Both the position numbers and the translations under genes were made by a program. Below, one piece after another: positions 26,239 to 34,729 of a stretch of DNA of 64,000 bases. This DNA comes from Burkholderia catarinensis (GTDB lineage Bacteria; Pseudomonadota; Gammaproteobacteria; Burkholderiales; Burkholderiaceae), in NCBI RefSeq assembly GCF_001883705.2, contig NZ_MDEQ02000020.1, positions 56,162 to 120,161 on the forward strand. The letters are read 5' to 3'. Position 1 is the first letter of the stretch, and each line of letters begins with the position of its first letter. The notes under the pieces were generated by a model. The model searched no databases. It was not told where the DNA came from and saw nothing but the letters and a program-made list of their open reading frames with translations.

Positions 26239-26430
26239 CGCCCCACGTGCGCGCGGCTTGCTGATCGATGCATCACGCGCGACGGGCGATTGGTGCCGAA
26301 GCGGCAACAGCGTGCACACCTTCCCGGCTCTACCGGGTCTTCATGCGCGCGATTACGATGCCCTCCAGTCCGGCCCTGCGCGTCACGACGCAGTGCCGAT
26401 CGTCACCCCGACAGACCAGGAGCACACGTC

Positions 26431-26910
26431 ATGACGCAACGCATCAACTACTTTCAGCAATCGCCGGAGCTGACCAAAAAGCTCGTCGAGCTCGACGGGC
26501 TGTTTCAAAAGACGACGATCGAGACGCCGGTTCGCGAGCTCGTCGAGATTCGCGCGTCGCAACTCAATGGCTGCGCGTTCTGCGTCGACATGCACGTCAA
26601 GATGGCAAGGATCCACGGCGAGCGCGAGCTGCGCCTGCACCACGTCGCGATCTGGCGCGAGTCGACGCTGTTCTCGCCGCGCGAGCGGGCCGCGCTGGAA
26701 TGGACCGACGTCCTGACCCACCTTCCCGCCACCGGTGTGCCGGACGATCTCTACGAGCGCGTGCGCGAGCACTACTCGGAGAAGGAGCTGTCGGACCTCA
26801 CGTTCCTCGTGGGCGCGATCAACCACTGGAACCGGCTCAATGTCGCGTTTCGCGCCGTACCCGGCTCGTTCGACAAGATGTTCGGTCTCGACAAGGCCAA
26901 CCTGGAGTAA
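26431..26910 (+). CDS. carboxymuconolactone decarboxylase (AhpD-like) family protein
   Basis: A 159-residue AhpD-fold protein. The catalytic motif is NGCAFCVDMHVKMAR (Cys48, Cys51, His55), the CxxCxxxH pattern of alkylhydroperoxidase-like members, not of true decarboxylases, so a peroxide or thiol redox function is likely. The start at 26431 has CAGGAG upstream; longer frames are rejected. The cupin gene follows after 4 bases, so the two form a small operon. Confidence 0.9.
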   Translation: MTQRINYFQQSPELTKKLVELDGLFQKTTIETPVRELVEIRASQLNGCAFCVDMHVKMARIHGERELRLHHVAIWRESTLFSPRERAALEWTDVLTHLPATGVPDDLYERVREHYSEKELSDLTFLVGAINHWNRLNVAFRAVPGSFDKMFGLDKANLE

Positions 26911-26914
26911 CGAC

Positions 26915-27319
26915 ATGCAACGCATCACGTTCGTTCTGGCGGCCCTGGTGTCGTCGCTCCTGGCCGTCGCGCAGCCTGCCGCCGCCGCGCCGCAAGCCAC
27001 GGTCACGCAACTGACCACGGAACCGTTGCCCGAGTATCCGGGCAAGGAAGCCGAGATGATCGTCGTCGACTACCCTCCCGGCAGCGTCGACCCCGTTCAC
27101 CGTCATGACGCGCATGCGTTTGTCTATGTGCTCGAAGGCAGCATCGTGATGGGGCTGAACGGCGGCAAGGAAGTTACGCTGCACGCAGGCGACACTTTCC
27201 ACGAAGGCCCGAACGACATACACACGGTCGGACGCAATGCCAGCGACACGAAGCCGGCCAAGTTCCTCGTGCTCCTGATCAAGAACAAGGGCGCGCCGGT
27301 CCTCACGCCGGTCAAGTAG
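26915..27319 (+). CDS. exported cupin-domain protein
   Basis: A 134-residue protein with a signal peptide (ITFVLAALVSSLLAVAQPAAAA) and one cupin domain. The metal-binding half motif is PVHRHDAHAFVYVLEGSIVMGLNGGKEVTLHAGDTFHEGPNDIHTVGRN, with His-x-His and later His residues as probable ligands. It is co-transcribed with the AhpD-like gene; GGAG of the upstream gene's last codons serves as ribosome site. Role unknown; periplasmic metal-dependent binding or detoxification is possible. Confidence 0.88.
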   Translation: MQRITFVLAALVSSLLAVAQPAAAAPQATVTQLTTEPLPEYPGKEAEMIVVDYPPGSVDPVHRHDAHAFVYVLEGSIVMGLNGGKEVTLHAGDTFHEGPNDIHTVGRNASDTKPAKFLVLLIKNKGAPVLTPVK

Positions 27320-28283
27320 CGCCATTGTTCGTCGAGCACCGACTACGCGGGCCGCATGCGGTCCGGATCGACCGATGCGGCGCGCAGGACAATCCGTCAT
27401 GAGCTCGGACCGAACTCGACAACTTCCTGCCGCTGCTCCGCACACGTTGCAAAGCTGAAACTTTTCGGGATTCTTCATGAGAATTTCCCGACCGGATTGG
27501 GTGTCGCGCCGCGGAGGCGATACCCGTCAATCCCGCAATGCCCCTTCGCGCCTTGAGCATCCCCCGCCGGCCCGGCTGTCGCATGTTTCGCGATTGAAAC
27601 AAACCCGCGCCCGAGACGTTTCACGGACGCCAGCCGCGACGGCACATCCCCTATCCTCCGGGCTCCCCCCGCGCTGGCCCGCTACTTGCTGTTGCAGCCG
27701 TGCAAGCATCCAGACCTGCACAGCCAAAGAGTTCGATGCAGGCGATAAACATTCGTCAAGCAAGTCGGGGAAATCATGTCGAAACTCATATCGGCCCTCA
27801 CGCGGCTGCTGTCTCGCATCACCGCTCCCGTTACGCATCGCACGACCATGCCGCCGACAGCGCGACTCTGCACCATCGACGCCCGATGCGCCGGCACGCT
27901 TCGCCCCCTCACCCAACGTCACGAAACCGCTGCCCTCGGCACGCCGGCCGGCAAGCCATTGCCCGGCATACGCATGCGCTGAGGACCGCCCGTCCCATTC
28001 ACATCGCATCGCCGCCGGCCCCGCCCCCGCACGTCCCGGGCGGGCGGAGACGGCTGCGTGAAGTCGCGCCCCCCGAGGCCCCGAGGTCGGCAGACCCGTG
28101 CCCAGGATGCGCGCCGCCTCACCCGACGCATACCAACCCGAAGGAGGTGCCTACCCGCAAAACGATCCGTTTCCAACGCTACGTGAAGAACCATCACGCA
28201 TCCGGATGATCGGGTTCCGCCTTCCTCAGGAAGGTCTCGACATGCGGGTTGCACATTTCGAATTTCAAAAGGAGAAATCCATT
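27320..28283. other. long leader region before the pilus operon
   Basis: Nearly 1 kb without a recognisable family. It probably holds the promoter of the chaperone-usher operon. One short frame (27776-27982) has a good ribosome site and is listed separately. The other open frames have the biased composition of non-coding GC-rich DNA. Confidence 0.4.
27776..27982 (+). CDS. possible small protein, unsupported
   Basis: A 68-codon frame that starts MSKLISALTRLLSRITAPV and has GGGGAAATC just before its ATG. The first 18 residues could form an amphipathic or hydrophobic helix; the rest is basic and low in structure. No family is recognised, and it may be spurious. It is recorded only because of its ribosome site. 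Confidence 0.25.
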   Translation: MSKLISALTRLLSRITAPVTHRTTMPPTARLCTIDARCAGTLRPLTQRHETAALGTPAGKPLPGIRMR

Positions 28284-28790
28284 ATGAAGTACTCCTCACT
28301 TACCACGGCGGCCGTCGCCGCATTGCTCGCCGTCGCGGCCGCCACGGCATCGGCCGGACAGGCCACCTCGACGATGGGCGTGTCCGCCACGGTCAACGCC
28401 ACCTGCCTGATCGATTCGGCGAGCGCGCTGACCTTCCCGGCCTACACGCCCGGCACCGGCGATCAGTCCGCGCAGTCGGCCATCACGGTCCGCTGCACGA
28501 ACGGTACGAACTTCCACATCGGCCTGAATGCGGGCACCACGTCCGGCGCCACCGTCGCCACCCGCATCATGACGAGCGGTTCGAACCAGCTCAACTACTC
28601 GCTGTACCAGGACTCGGGCCGCACGGTTGTCTGGGGCAACACGCCGCCGACCGACACCGTCGCCGGCACGGGCTCCGGCATGGCGATGGCCAACGCGATC
28701 ACCAAGACGGTGTACGGCAAGGTGCCCGATCAGCCCAATGCGGTGCCGGGCAGCTACGCCGATACGGTGACCGTCACCGTGACGTTTTAG
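28284..28790 (+). CDS. spore coat U domain (Csu-type) major pilin
   Basis: A 168-residue secreted subunit with a signal peptide (TTAAVAALLAVAAATASA) and an SCPU domain: TSTMGVSATVNATCLIDSASALTFPAYTPG, SAITVRCTNGTNFHIGLNAG, MTSGSNQLNYSLYQDSGRTVVWGN, KTVYGKVPDQPNAVPGSYADTVTVTVTF. The two cysteines and C-terminal beta strand are those of archaic chaperone-usher pilins. AAGGAGAAA precedes the ATG. As the first gene before chaperone and usher it is the likely shaft subunit. Confidence 0.9.
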   Translation: MKYSSLTTAAVAALLAVAAATASAGQATSTMGVSATVNATCLIDSASALTFPAYTPGTGDQSAQSAITVRCTNGTNFHIGLNAGTTSGATVATRIMTSGSNQLNYSLYQDSGRTVVWGNTPPTDTVAGTGSGMAMANAITKTVYGKVPDQPNAVPGSYADTVTVTVTF

Positions 28791-28915
28791 TGCGGCGCAC
28801 GGGCTCGACGCATCCGCCATGCGCGAGCCCTGCCGGCCGGCGGCCGCGACGCTCGCGCTTGCGGCTCCCGCGCGCCGCGCCGCGTTGCCAACCGAAGCTC
28901 GCCAGGGGACCCACC

Positions 28916-29668
28916 ATGAAACAGAACGTACGCGAACTCGCGAAATGGATCGCCGCCGTCACGCTTGCCGCGGCATGCATCGACGCCCAGGCAACGAACT
29001 TCACCGTGTCTCCCGTTCGGGTCGAACTGTCCGCGGCACGCAAGAGCGTCGCGCTCACGGTCAGGAACGAGTCGCCCGACGAACCGGTGGTCGTTCAGCT
29101 GAGCACCGTCGCGTGGTCGCAGAACGCGGGCGACGACGTGTATGCGTCGACCGGCGACCTGCTTGCCGCGCCGCCCATTTTCACGATTGCGCCGGGCGCC
29201 TCGCAAGTCGTGCGCATCGGCCTGCGACACGCGCCGAGCGCGGATCGCGAAACCGACTACCGGCTCTATCTGCGAGAAGTGCCGGCCGCGCCGAAGCCCG
29301 GCTTCGCCGGCGTGCAGATCGCGCTCGAAATGAGCCTGCCGATCTTCGTCAAGCCGGCCGCCGAGACGGCCCCTCTCCTGCGCTGGAGCGCGGACCCTCG
29401 CCCGAACGGCGCCGGCATGCTCGCGCTGCGCGTGACCAACGACGGCACCGCGCATGCCCAGGTGGCGGACCTGACGCTCCTCGCGCCGGGCAGCAATCGC
29501 CCCGTCGCCACGCACGCGGAATTTGCCTACGTCCTGCCGGGCCAGTCGCGGCAGCTGATGTTCAAACCCGGTTCCGGAGCCGCACCGGCTACGGCCTCCG
29601 GATTGCACCTGGTCGGCTACTCCGATGCGGGCAACATCGACTCCGCCGTCGCGCCGAACGATCGCTAA
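28916..29668 (+). CDS. pilus periplasmic chaperone (Csu/PapD type)
   Basis: A 250-residue PapD-fold chaperone with a signal peptide (WIAAVTLAAACIDAQA). Domain 1 is NFTVSPVRVELSAARKSVALTVRNESPDEPVVVQLSTVAWSQ and IAPGASQVVRIGLR; the conserved YRLYLREVP strand and a domain 2 with LPIFVKPA follow. It donates a strand to unfolded pilins and delivers them to the usher. AGGGGACC lies before the ATG. Its 3' end overlaps the usher start by 44 bases. Confidence 0.9.
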   Translation: MKQNVRELAKWIAAVTLAAACIDAQATNFTVSPVRVELSAARKSVALTVRNESPDEPVVVQLSTVAWSQNAGDDVYASTGDLLAAPPIFTIAPGASQVVRIGLRHAPSADRETDYRLYLREVPAAPKPGFAGVQIALEMSLPIFVKPAAETAPLLRWSADPRPNGAGMLALRVTNDGTAHAQVADLTLLAPGSNRPVATHAEFAYVLPGQSRQLMFKPGSGAAPATASGLHLVGYSDAGNIDSAVAPNDR

Positions 29669-31991
29669 CGCAGCGATCCTGTTCGCGATCCTCATGAGCG
29701 CCGAGATGGCATTCGCGCAACAGCGGCCTGCCGCCGCAACCGCAACCGCGACCGCGACGCACGACGCCGCGGGCGGCGCGGCCGAGTTGCTGTATCAGAT
29801 CGACATCAATCGGCAGGCACTCGACGAAACCGCGTTGCTGATCAAGGCGGGCAACGGCGAATTCTATGCCTCCGCCGACGACCTGAAACGCTGGCGGCTC
29901 AAGTTGCCGGACGTCCCGCCGCTGGCCGGCAACGACACGCCGTTTTATCCGCTGAGATCGATCGCGGGGCTCTCGTACACGGTCGACGAGCAAAACCTGA
30001 CGATGGAGATCAGCGTGCCGGCCCAGGCGTTCGTGGGCGCGTCCTTCGACGAGACGGACAAGAACCGTGCGGGCGCGGTCAAGCCGGGCATCGGCGGCTT
30101 CTTCAATTACGACCTGCTGGTCGAGCAGGCCGCGGGCCAGACGCACGGCTCGGGACTGTTCGAGCTCGGCTTCTTCAACCGCTTCGGCGTCGGCGTCGGC
30201 ACGTTCCTCGCGGACGAGTCCGGACCGGTGCGGCGCCTGACGCGCCTCGAAACCACCTGGACGACCGATCAGCCGGGCAGGCTCGCCAGCCTGCGCATCG
30301 GCGACGCGATCAGCCGCCCCGGCATGTGGGGCCGCGCAATCCGCTTCGGCGGCATCCAATACGCGACCAACTTCGCCACGCAGCCCGGGTTCGTCACCAT
30401 TCCGCTGCAGGGCGTGAGCGGGCAGGCCGCGCTGCCGTCGACCGTCGACGTCTACGTCAACAATGCGCTCACGTCGAGGCGGGAGGTCGCCCCCGGTCCG
30501 TTCTCGATCAACAACGTGCCCATCGTCACGGGCCAGGGTGACGTGCGCGTCGTGGTACGCGACGTCATGGGCCGTGAGCAGGTGATCACCCAGTCGTTTT
30601 ACGCGAGCGCGAACCTGCTCAAGAAAGGACTGCAGGATTTCTCGTACGAGATCGGCGCGGAGCGGCAGGATTTCGGCCTGGCAAGCAACGACTACGGCCG
30701 ATGGTTCGCCAGCGCGACGCATCGGCTCGGCGTGACGGACTGGTTCACCGGCGAGGTCCACGCCGAAGTCGAAGCGTCCCGGCAAAACCTCGGCGTCGGC
30801 GCCGTGGCGCTGGCCGGCCCGCTCGGGGTCGTCAATGCGTCCGTGGCGGCGAGCCGCAGCGCCGACGGCCCCGGCGCCCTCGCGATGCTCGGTGTCGAGA
30901 GCCAGTCGGGCGCGATCGACATCGGCGCGCACGCGCAATGGGCGACGCCGCACTTCGCGCAAATCGGACTCGATCCGGGCACGCCCGCGCCGAAACTCCT
31001 GACGAGCTTCAACGTCGGCGTCGGGATCGGCCGCTTCGGCTCGCTCGGGCTCGCGCACGTATTCGTCTCCAGTCGCGACCACAGCACGATCCAGTTGCTG
31101 TCGCTGAGCTACAACGTCCAGCTCGGCCGCGCCGGCTTCCTGAACATCGGCGTCAGCAAGCCGCTGAGCGGATCGGCCGCGACGACCGTCGGGGTGGCCT
31201 GGACGATGCCGATCGACAACCGCACGAGCGGGTCCGTCACGATGACGCACCAGCAGGGCGCCACCGAAATGCTCGCGCAGGTGCAGCGCAGCCTGCCGGT
31301 AGGCGACGGATTCGGCTATTCGCTGCAAGCCGGCAACGACACGCAGGATGCGAGCGCCACGCTGCAGACCCGGACCGGCACCTACAGCGTCGAGGCCGCG
31401 TCCTATCGCGGCCGGGCCGGCGTACGGGCCAGCGTGGCGGGCGGCGTCGCGTTCGTCGACGGCGCCGCGCGCCTGTCGCGCCAGATCACGGACAGCTTCG
31501 CGCTCGTCAAGGTGCCGGGCTTCGCCAACGTCAGCGTCCTGGCGGACAACCAGGTCGTCGCGCATACCGACGCCAACGGCGTCGCGCTGCTGCCGCGGCT
31601 GCGCGCGTATGAAGGCAACCCGATCTCGATCGAGCAGGCCGACCTGCCGTTCGACGCGAAGATCGGCACGCTGAAACTCGACGCGGTGCCGTATTTCCGC
31701 AGCGGCATGGTGCTCGAATTCCCGATCTCCCGTTCGCACGGCGCCGTGCTCACGCTCGACCTCGACAACGGCACGCATCTGCCGGCCGGCGCGATCGTCA
31801 CGGTCGCCGGGCAGCAGGAAGCCTTCCCGGTCGGCCACGACGGCGTCGTCTATCTCACCGGACTGACGGAGCAGAACAGCCTGCGCGCGACGTGGCACGG
31901 TCAGCAGTGCGACGTGACCGTGCGCTTTCCTGCCGGCAGCGATCCGCTGCCGGACCTGGGTACCCATCTTTGCAAGGGAGTGACACCATGA
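29625..31991 (+). CDS. outer-membrane usher (Csu/FimD family)
   Basis: A 788-residue usher, somewhat shorter than FimD, as usual for archaic systems. The N-terminal domain after the signal (AAILFAILMSAEMAFAQ) reads AELLYQIDINRQALDETALLIKAGNGEFYASADDLKRW. The barrel and plug show FFNYDLLVEQAAG, RIGDAISRPGMWGRAIRFGGIQYATNFATQPGFVTIPLQGVSGQAALPSTVDVYVNN, PFSINNVPIVTGQGDVRVVVRDVMGREQVITQSFYAS, and the C-terminal domain ends QNSLRATWHGQQCDVTVRFP. A Thr-Ala repeat follows the signal. No strong ribosome site is seen; initiation may couple to chaperone translation. Confidence 0.92.
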   Translation: MRATSTPPSRRTIANAAILFAILMSAEMAFAQQRPAAATATATATHDAAGGAAELLYQIDINRQALDETALLIKAGNGEFYASADDLKRWRLKLPDVPPLAGNDTPFYPLRSIAGLSYTVDEQNLTMEISVPAQAFVGASFDETDKNRAGAVKPGIGGFFNYDLLVEQAAGQTHGSGLFELGFFNRFGVGVGTFLADESGPVRRLTRLETTWTTDQPGRLASLRIGDAISRPGMWGRAIRFGGIQYATNFATQPGFVTIPLQGVSGQAALPSTVDVYVNNALTSRREVAPGPFSINNVPIVTGQGDVRVVVRDVMGREQVITQSFYASANLLKKGLQDFSYEIGAERQDFGLASNDYGRWFASATHRLGVTDWFTGEVHAEVEASRQNLGVGAVALAGPLGVVNASVAASRSADGPGALAMLGVESQSGAIDIGAHAQWATPHFAQIGLDPGTPAPKLLTSFNVGVGIGRFGSLGLAHVFVSSRDHSTIQLLSLSYNVQLGRAGFLNIGVSKPLSGSAATTVGVAWTMPIDNRTSGSVTMTHQQGATEMLAQVQRSLPVGDGFGYSLQAGNDTQDASATLQTRTGTYSVEAASYRGRAGVRASVAGGVAFVDGAARLSRQITDSFALVKVPGFANVSVLADNQVVAHTDANGVALLPRLRAYEGNPISIEQADLPFDAKIGTLKLDAVPYFRSGMVLEFPISRSHGAVLTLDLDNGTHLPAGAIVTVAGQQEAFPVGHDGVVYLTGLTEQNSLRATWHGQQCDVTVRFPAGSDPLPDLGTHLCKGVTP

Positions 31992-32500
31992 GACATGGCA
32001 AGCCTGCCGGGCGGCCGACCCGGCTGATGCGCTTTCGCGCCGCCATCGCCGTCGCCGCTATCGCGGCCGGCGTGGCGTTGCTCGCGGCGCCGCCCGCGAG
32101 CGCGGCGACCACCTGCACGATGAACGCACCGTCGACGATGGTGTTCGGCACGTACGACACGATCAACGCCGCCGCCTCCGCCGTCACGATCTCGATCAAT
32201 TGCACCGGCAGCGGCAGCTTCACGCCGACGATCTCGGCAAGCGCGGGCCAGGGTGCCTATGCGAATCGCCTGATGGCTCGCACCGGCGGCACCCAGACGT
32301 TGGGCTACAACCTGTATCTCGACAGCGCGCACACGACGATCTGGGGCGACGGCACCGGCGGTACGTCGATGATTTCGTGGGGCAAGCTCAACGGCGCCGG
32401 CACCTTCAGCGCGACCGTCTACGGGTTGATCCGCGGAGGCCAGAACGTCGTGCCCGGCGGATACGCGGACCAGGGCATCACGATCCTGTTCAACTACTAG
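31988..32500 (+). CDS. spore coat U domain pilin, probable tip or minor subunit
   Basis: A 170-residue secreted SCPU protein: signal AAIAVAAIAAGVALLAAPPASA, then TTCTMNAPSTMVFGTYDTINAAASAVTISINCTGSG, NRLMARTGGTQTLGYNLYLDSAHTTIWGDG and VYGLIRGGQNVVPGGYADQGITILFNY. It overlaps the usher stop as ATGA. Tip adhesins of Csu-type pili usually have two SCPU-like domains; this protein has one, so minor pilin is as likely as tip. Confidence 0.88.
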   Translation: MRHGKPAGRPTRLMRFRAAIAVAAIAAGVALLAAPPASAATTCTMNAPSTMVFGTYDTINAAASAVTISINCTGSGSFTPTISASAGQGAYANRLMARTGGTQTLGYNLYLDSAHTTIWGDGTGGTSMISWGKLNGAGTFSATVYGLIRGGQNVVPGGYADQGITILFNY

Positions 32501-32572
32501 GCGCGGACGCGGCGTGCGCACGATCGCGCCGCCATCGATCGCCATGACCGACTCAGACAACAGGTGCAGACC

Positions 32573-33160
32573 ATGAATCGAACCGAGACAGCGAGTGCCG
32601 CCGCATCGCGGCGCGGGCAACGCGAGCCGGACCGTGCGGCATCTGTCGCGCCGCGGCGCGCCGCTCGCCGGGCAACCCGGCTGTTCGCCGTGACGGCCGC
32701 GCTTTCGCTCGGGCTGATCGGCGCCGCGCCGGGCTCGACCCATGCCAGGCAGGCCAACCGATCGATGCCGGTTGGCGCGACGGTCCAGCCGTACGTGCGC
32801 ATCAAGGCGACCAATCCGGCGCAGCTCATGGTCGCGAACAAGGACACGAGCATCGGCTACATGACCGTGACGAATACCAACAACAAAACGGGCACGACGC
32901 TTGATGTTCAGACCAACGACCGGGCCGGGTACAAGGTGTTGGTGCAGGTTGCCGCCGCCAGCCAGTCGCAGTTCAGTTCGATCGAGATCACCGGCTTCGG
33001 CAGCAAGGTCGTGCTTCCCGCGACGGGCGGCACGATCGCCGTGCCCTATTCGGCGCTCAACACGACCTTCACGCTGACCTATCGCTTCGTGTTCGCACCG
33101 AAGGCGAAGGATGGGACCTTTGCATGGCCGCTCACGTTTTCGGCGCAGCCCAATCCGTGA
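32573..33160 (+). CDS. secreted pilus-operon protein of unknown family
   Basis: A 195-residue exported protein. A basic, unusually long N-region (about 35 residues) precedes a hydrophobic stretch (LFAVTAALSLGLIGAAPGSTHA). The mature part, VGATVQPYVRIKATNPAQLMVANKDTSIGYMTVTNTNNKTGTTLDVQTNDRAGYKVLVQVA ending FVFAPKAKDGTFAWPLTFSAQPNP, is beta-rich, ends in a pilin-like last strand and has no cysteines. It follows the minor pilin by 72 bases and is probably a pilin-like subunit that lacks the SCPU disulphide. Confidence 0.75.
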   Translation: MNRTETASAAASRRGQREPDRAASVAPRRAARRATRLFAVTAALSLGLIGAAPGSTHARQANRSMPVGATVQPYVRIKATNPAQLMVANKDTSIGYMTVTNTNNKTGTTLDVQTNDRAGYKVLVQVAAASQSQFSSIEITGFGSKVVLPATGGTIAVPYSALNTTFTLTYRFVFAPKAKDGTFAWPLTFSAQPNP

Positions 33161-33393
33161 TTGCCCGGGCCGCGGCTGCCGGTTTCCGTTGACCGGCCTC
33201 CGGATCGGGCGGGTGCCGCGTGCCACGACGGCGCGCCCGGCGCCTCGGCCATCAACGTGGCGTCGATATCGATGTTGCCGGGCCGCAATCCATGCGGCGG
33301 ATCGTGTCGTCTCCCACACCGTGTGTTGTCGCACGTACGGTGGCAGCACCGTCGGAATATCCGTGATTCCCTCACCGCGCACTTCGCGCCGAT

Positions 33394-34224
33394 TTACGCG
33401 ACGGCGGATTGCATGAACCGTTGATCGACCATCGCGGAGATGCGTTGTGCCGTTTCGCACAGCGCGACACCGATCTGTTTGATCGACATCGCCGCGGCTT
33501 CTCCCGAAAGCGCGAGGTATGGGCAGGCGAGAATCGCAATTGCCGAACCCGACTTGTCCACGATTGGCGTCGCGACATCCGTGATGCCGGGAATCCGCTC
33601 ATTGGGGCGGCAGATATAGCCGTCAACCCGATGGGCCGGCGTAGCTTCAGCGCTGCCTGGCGGGTTCCACGACTCGACATCGTGCCCGGTGGCCCGGAGC
33701 AATCGGGTTCGCACGTCCTCGTCCTGAAAAGCGAGGTACATCTCTCCCGCGGCGCTGCGGTGCAGCGGCACGCGCGTGCCGACCCGGACCGCCACGTTCC
33801 ATTCCGTTTCAGCGCCGGCCGTTGCGATGACAATCATCTTGTCGCCGTCGAATACCGTCAGGTAACACGACTGGACGGTCTGCAACGCGAACTGCTGCAA
33901 GAGCGGTGTAACAAGCGCGCCGAGCGATCGCGTCGGCGCATGATGTTGCCCGAGAAAATAGAGCTTCATGGTCAGCGCGTAACGGTCGTAACGATCCACT
34001 CTGTAGATGTAACCCCGCTCCTCGAGCACCTGCATCATCCGATACAGTTCGCTCCGGCTGCGCTTCAACGCGCGACAAATGTCCGCCTGTGCCATTCCGT
34101 ACTGGCGATCGATGAGCAACTCGAGAATATCGAGGCCTTTCTCGAGCGCCGGCGCCCGATAGCTCGTTTTTTTCCTGGGTCCCGGGTCGTCGCGATCAAC
34201 CGGGTCCGTGTCTGGATTCCGCAT
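33394..34224 (-). CDS. IclR-family transcriptional regulator
   Basis: A 276-residue IclR regulator. The winged helix is YRAPALEKGLDILELLIDRQYGMAQADICRALKRSRSELYRMMQVLEERGYIYRV, and the effector domain includes SCYLTVFDGDKMIVIATAGAETEWNVAVRVGTRVPLHRSAAGEMYLAF and GYICRPNERIPGITDVATPIVDKSGSAIAILACPYLAL. Three ATGs are possible; the one at 34224 has AGGGG at a workable distance. It is convergent with the pilus operon. Target and ligand unknown. Confidence 0.9.
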   Translation of the reverse strand: MRNPDTDPVDRDDPGPRKKTSYRAPALEKGLDILELLIDRQYGMAQADICRALKRSRSELYRMMQVLEERGYIYRVDRYDRYALTMKLYFLGQHHAPTRSLGALVTPLLQQFALQTVQSCYLTVFDGDKMIVIATAGAETEWNVAVRVGTRVPLHRSAAGEMYLAFQDEDVRTRLLRATGHDVESWNPPGSAEATPAHRVDGYICRPNERIPGITDVATPIVDKSGSAIAILACPYLALSGEAAAMSIKQIGVALCETAQRISAMVDQRFMQSAVA

Positions 34225-34311
34225 GTGAAACATTGCCCCTGGAGTTCGGCTCATTCGAGTCACGCCGGCATGACCGGCGTTGCGGCCGGAAGCATGTGGC
34301 TGTCCCGTCGA

Positions 34312-34638
34312 TCAGCGTGTTTGCGGCCACCATGGCTGCGGCGTTTCCCGGATCAGATAGTCGTCGAGGTTCTTGCCGACCAGCCACCTGGGACGCGCAC
34401 CTTTGCCGGACCACGATCGACCGGAGTTCGGGTCGTAGTATTTCGCCGGCGCCTTCTGTTGCCTGGCCTTGACGAAACCCGCCGCTCGCAGCAATTCGAT
34501 TTCGGTGATGTTGAACTGGCGGACATGCTCGGCAATCTCCCCGAGCCGGGCCTGCTTCTCCTTCTGCCTGACTTCCTCGACGATCAGGTTCAGCTGACCG
34601 AGTTGCTGCTGAAGCTCGCGAATGGTGGGGCTCTTCAT
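34312..34638 (-). CDS. H-NS family DNA-binding protein
   Basis: A 108-residue H-NS-like nucleoid protein. The N-terminal half is a coiled-coil oligomerisation region (IRELQQQLGQLNLIVEEVRQKEKQARLGEIAEHVRQFNI). The C-terminal DNA-binding motif is KYYDPNSGRSWSGKGARPRWLVGKNLDDYLI, the Burkholderia/BpH3 type of AT-binding loop. It lies between the pilus genes and the exopolysaccharide operon and may silence either of them. Confidence 0.9.
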   Translation of the reverse strand: MKSPTIRELQQQLGQLNLIVEEVRQKEKQARLGEIAEHVRQFNITEIELLRAAGFVKARQQKAPAKYYDPNSGRSWSGKGARPRWLVGKNLDDYLIRETPQPWWPQTR

Positions 34639-34729
34639 TTATGTCGTCCCGGAGTGACTCGAGATGCTGCCGATCGACCACGCGAGCGCGATGCGCCGCG
34701 ACGAATGGGGGAAATATCGTGGAAGCCGC

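Noticed and set aside
29589..31967. Nearly 800-codon minus-strand frame
   Set aside because: It mirrors the usher gene, which has clear family motifs on the plus strand.
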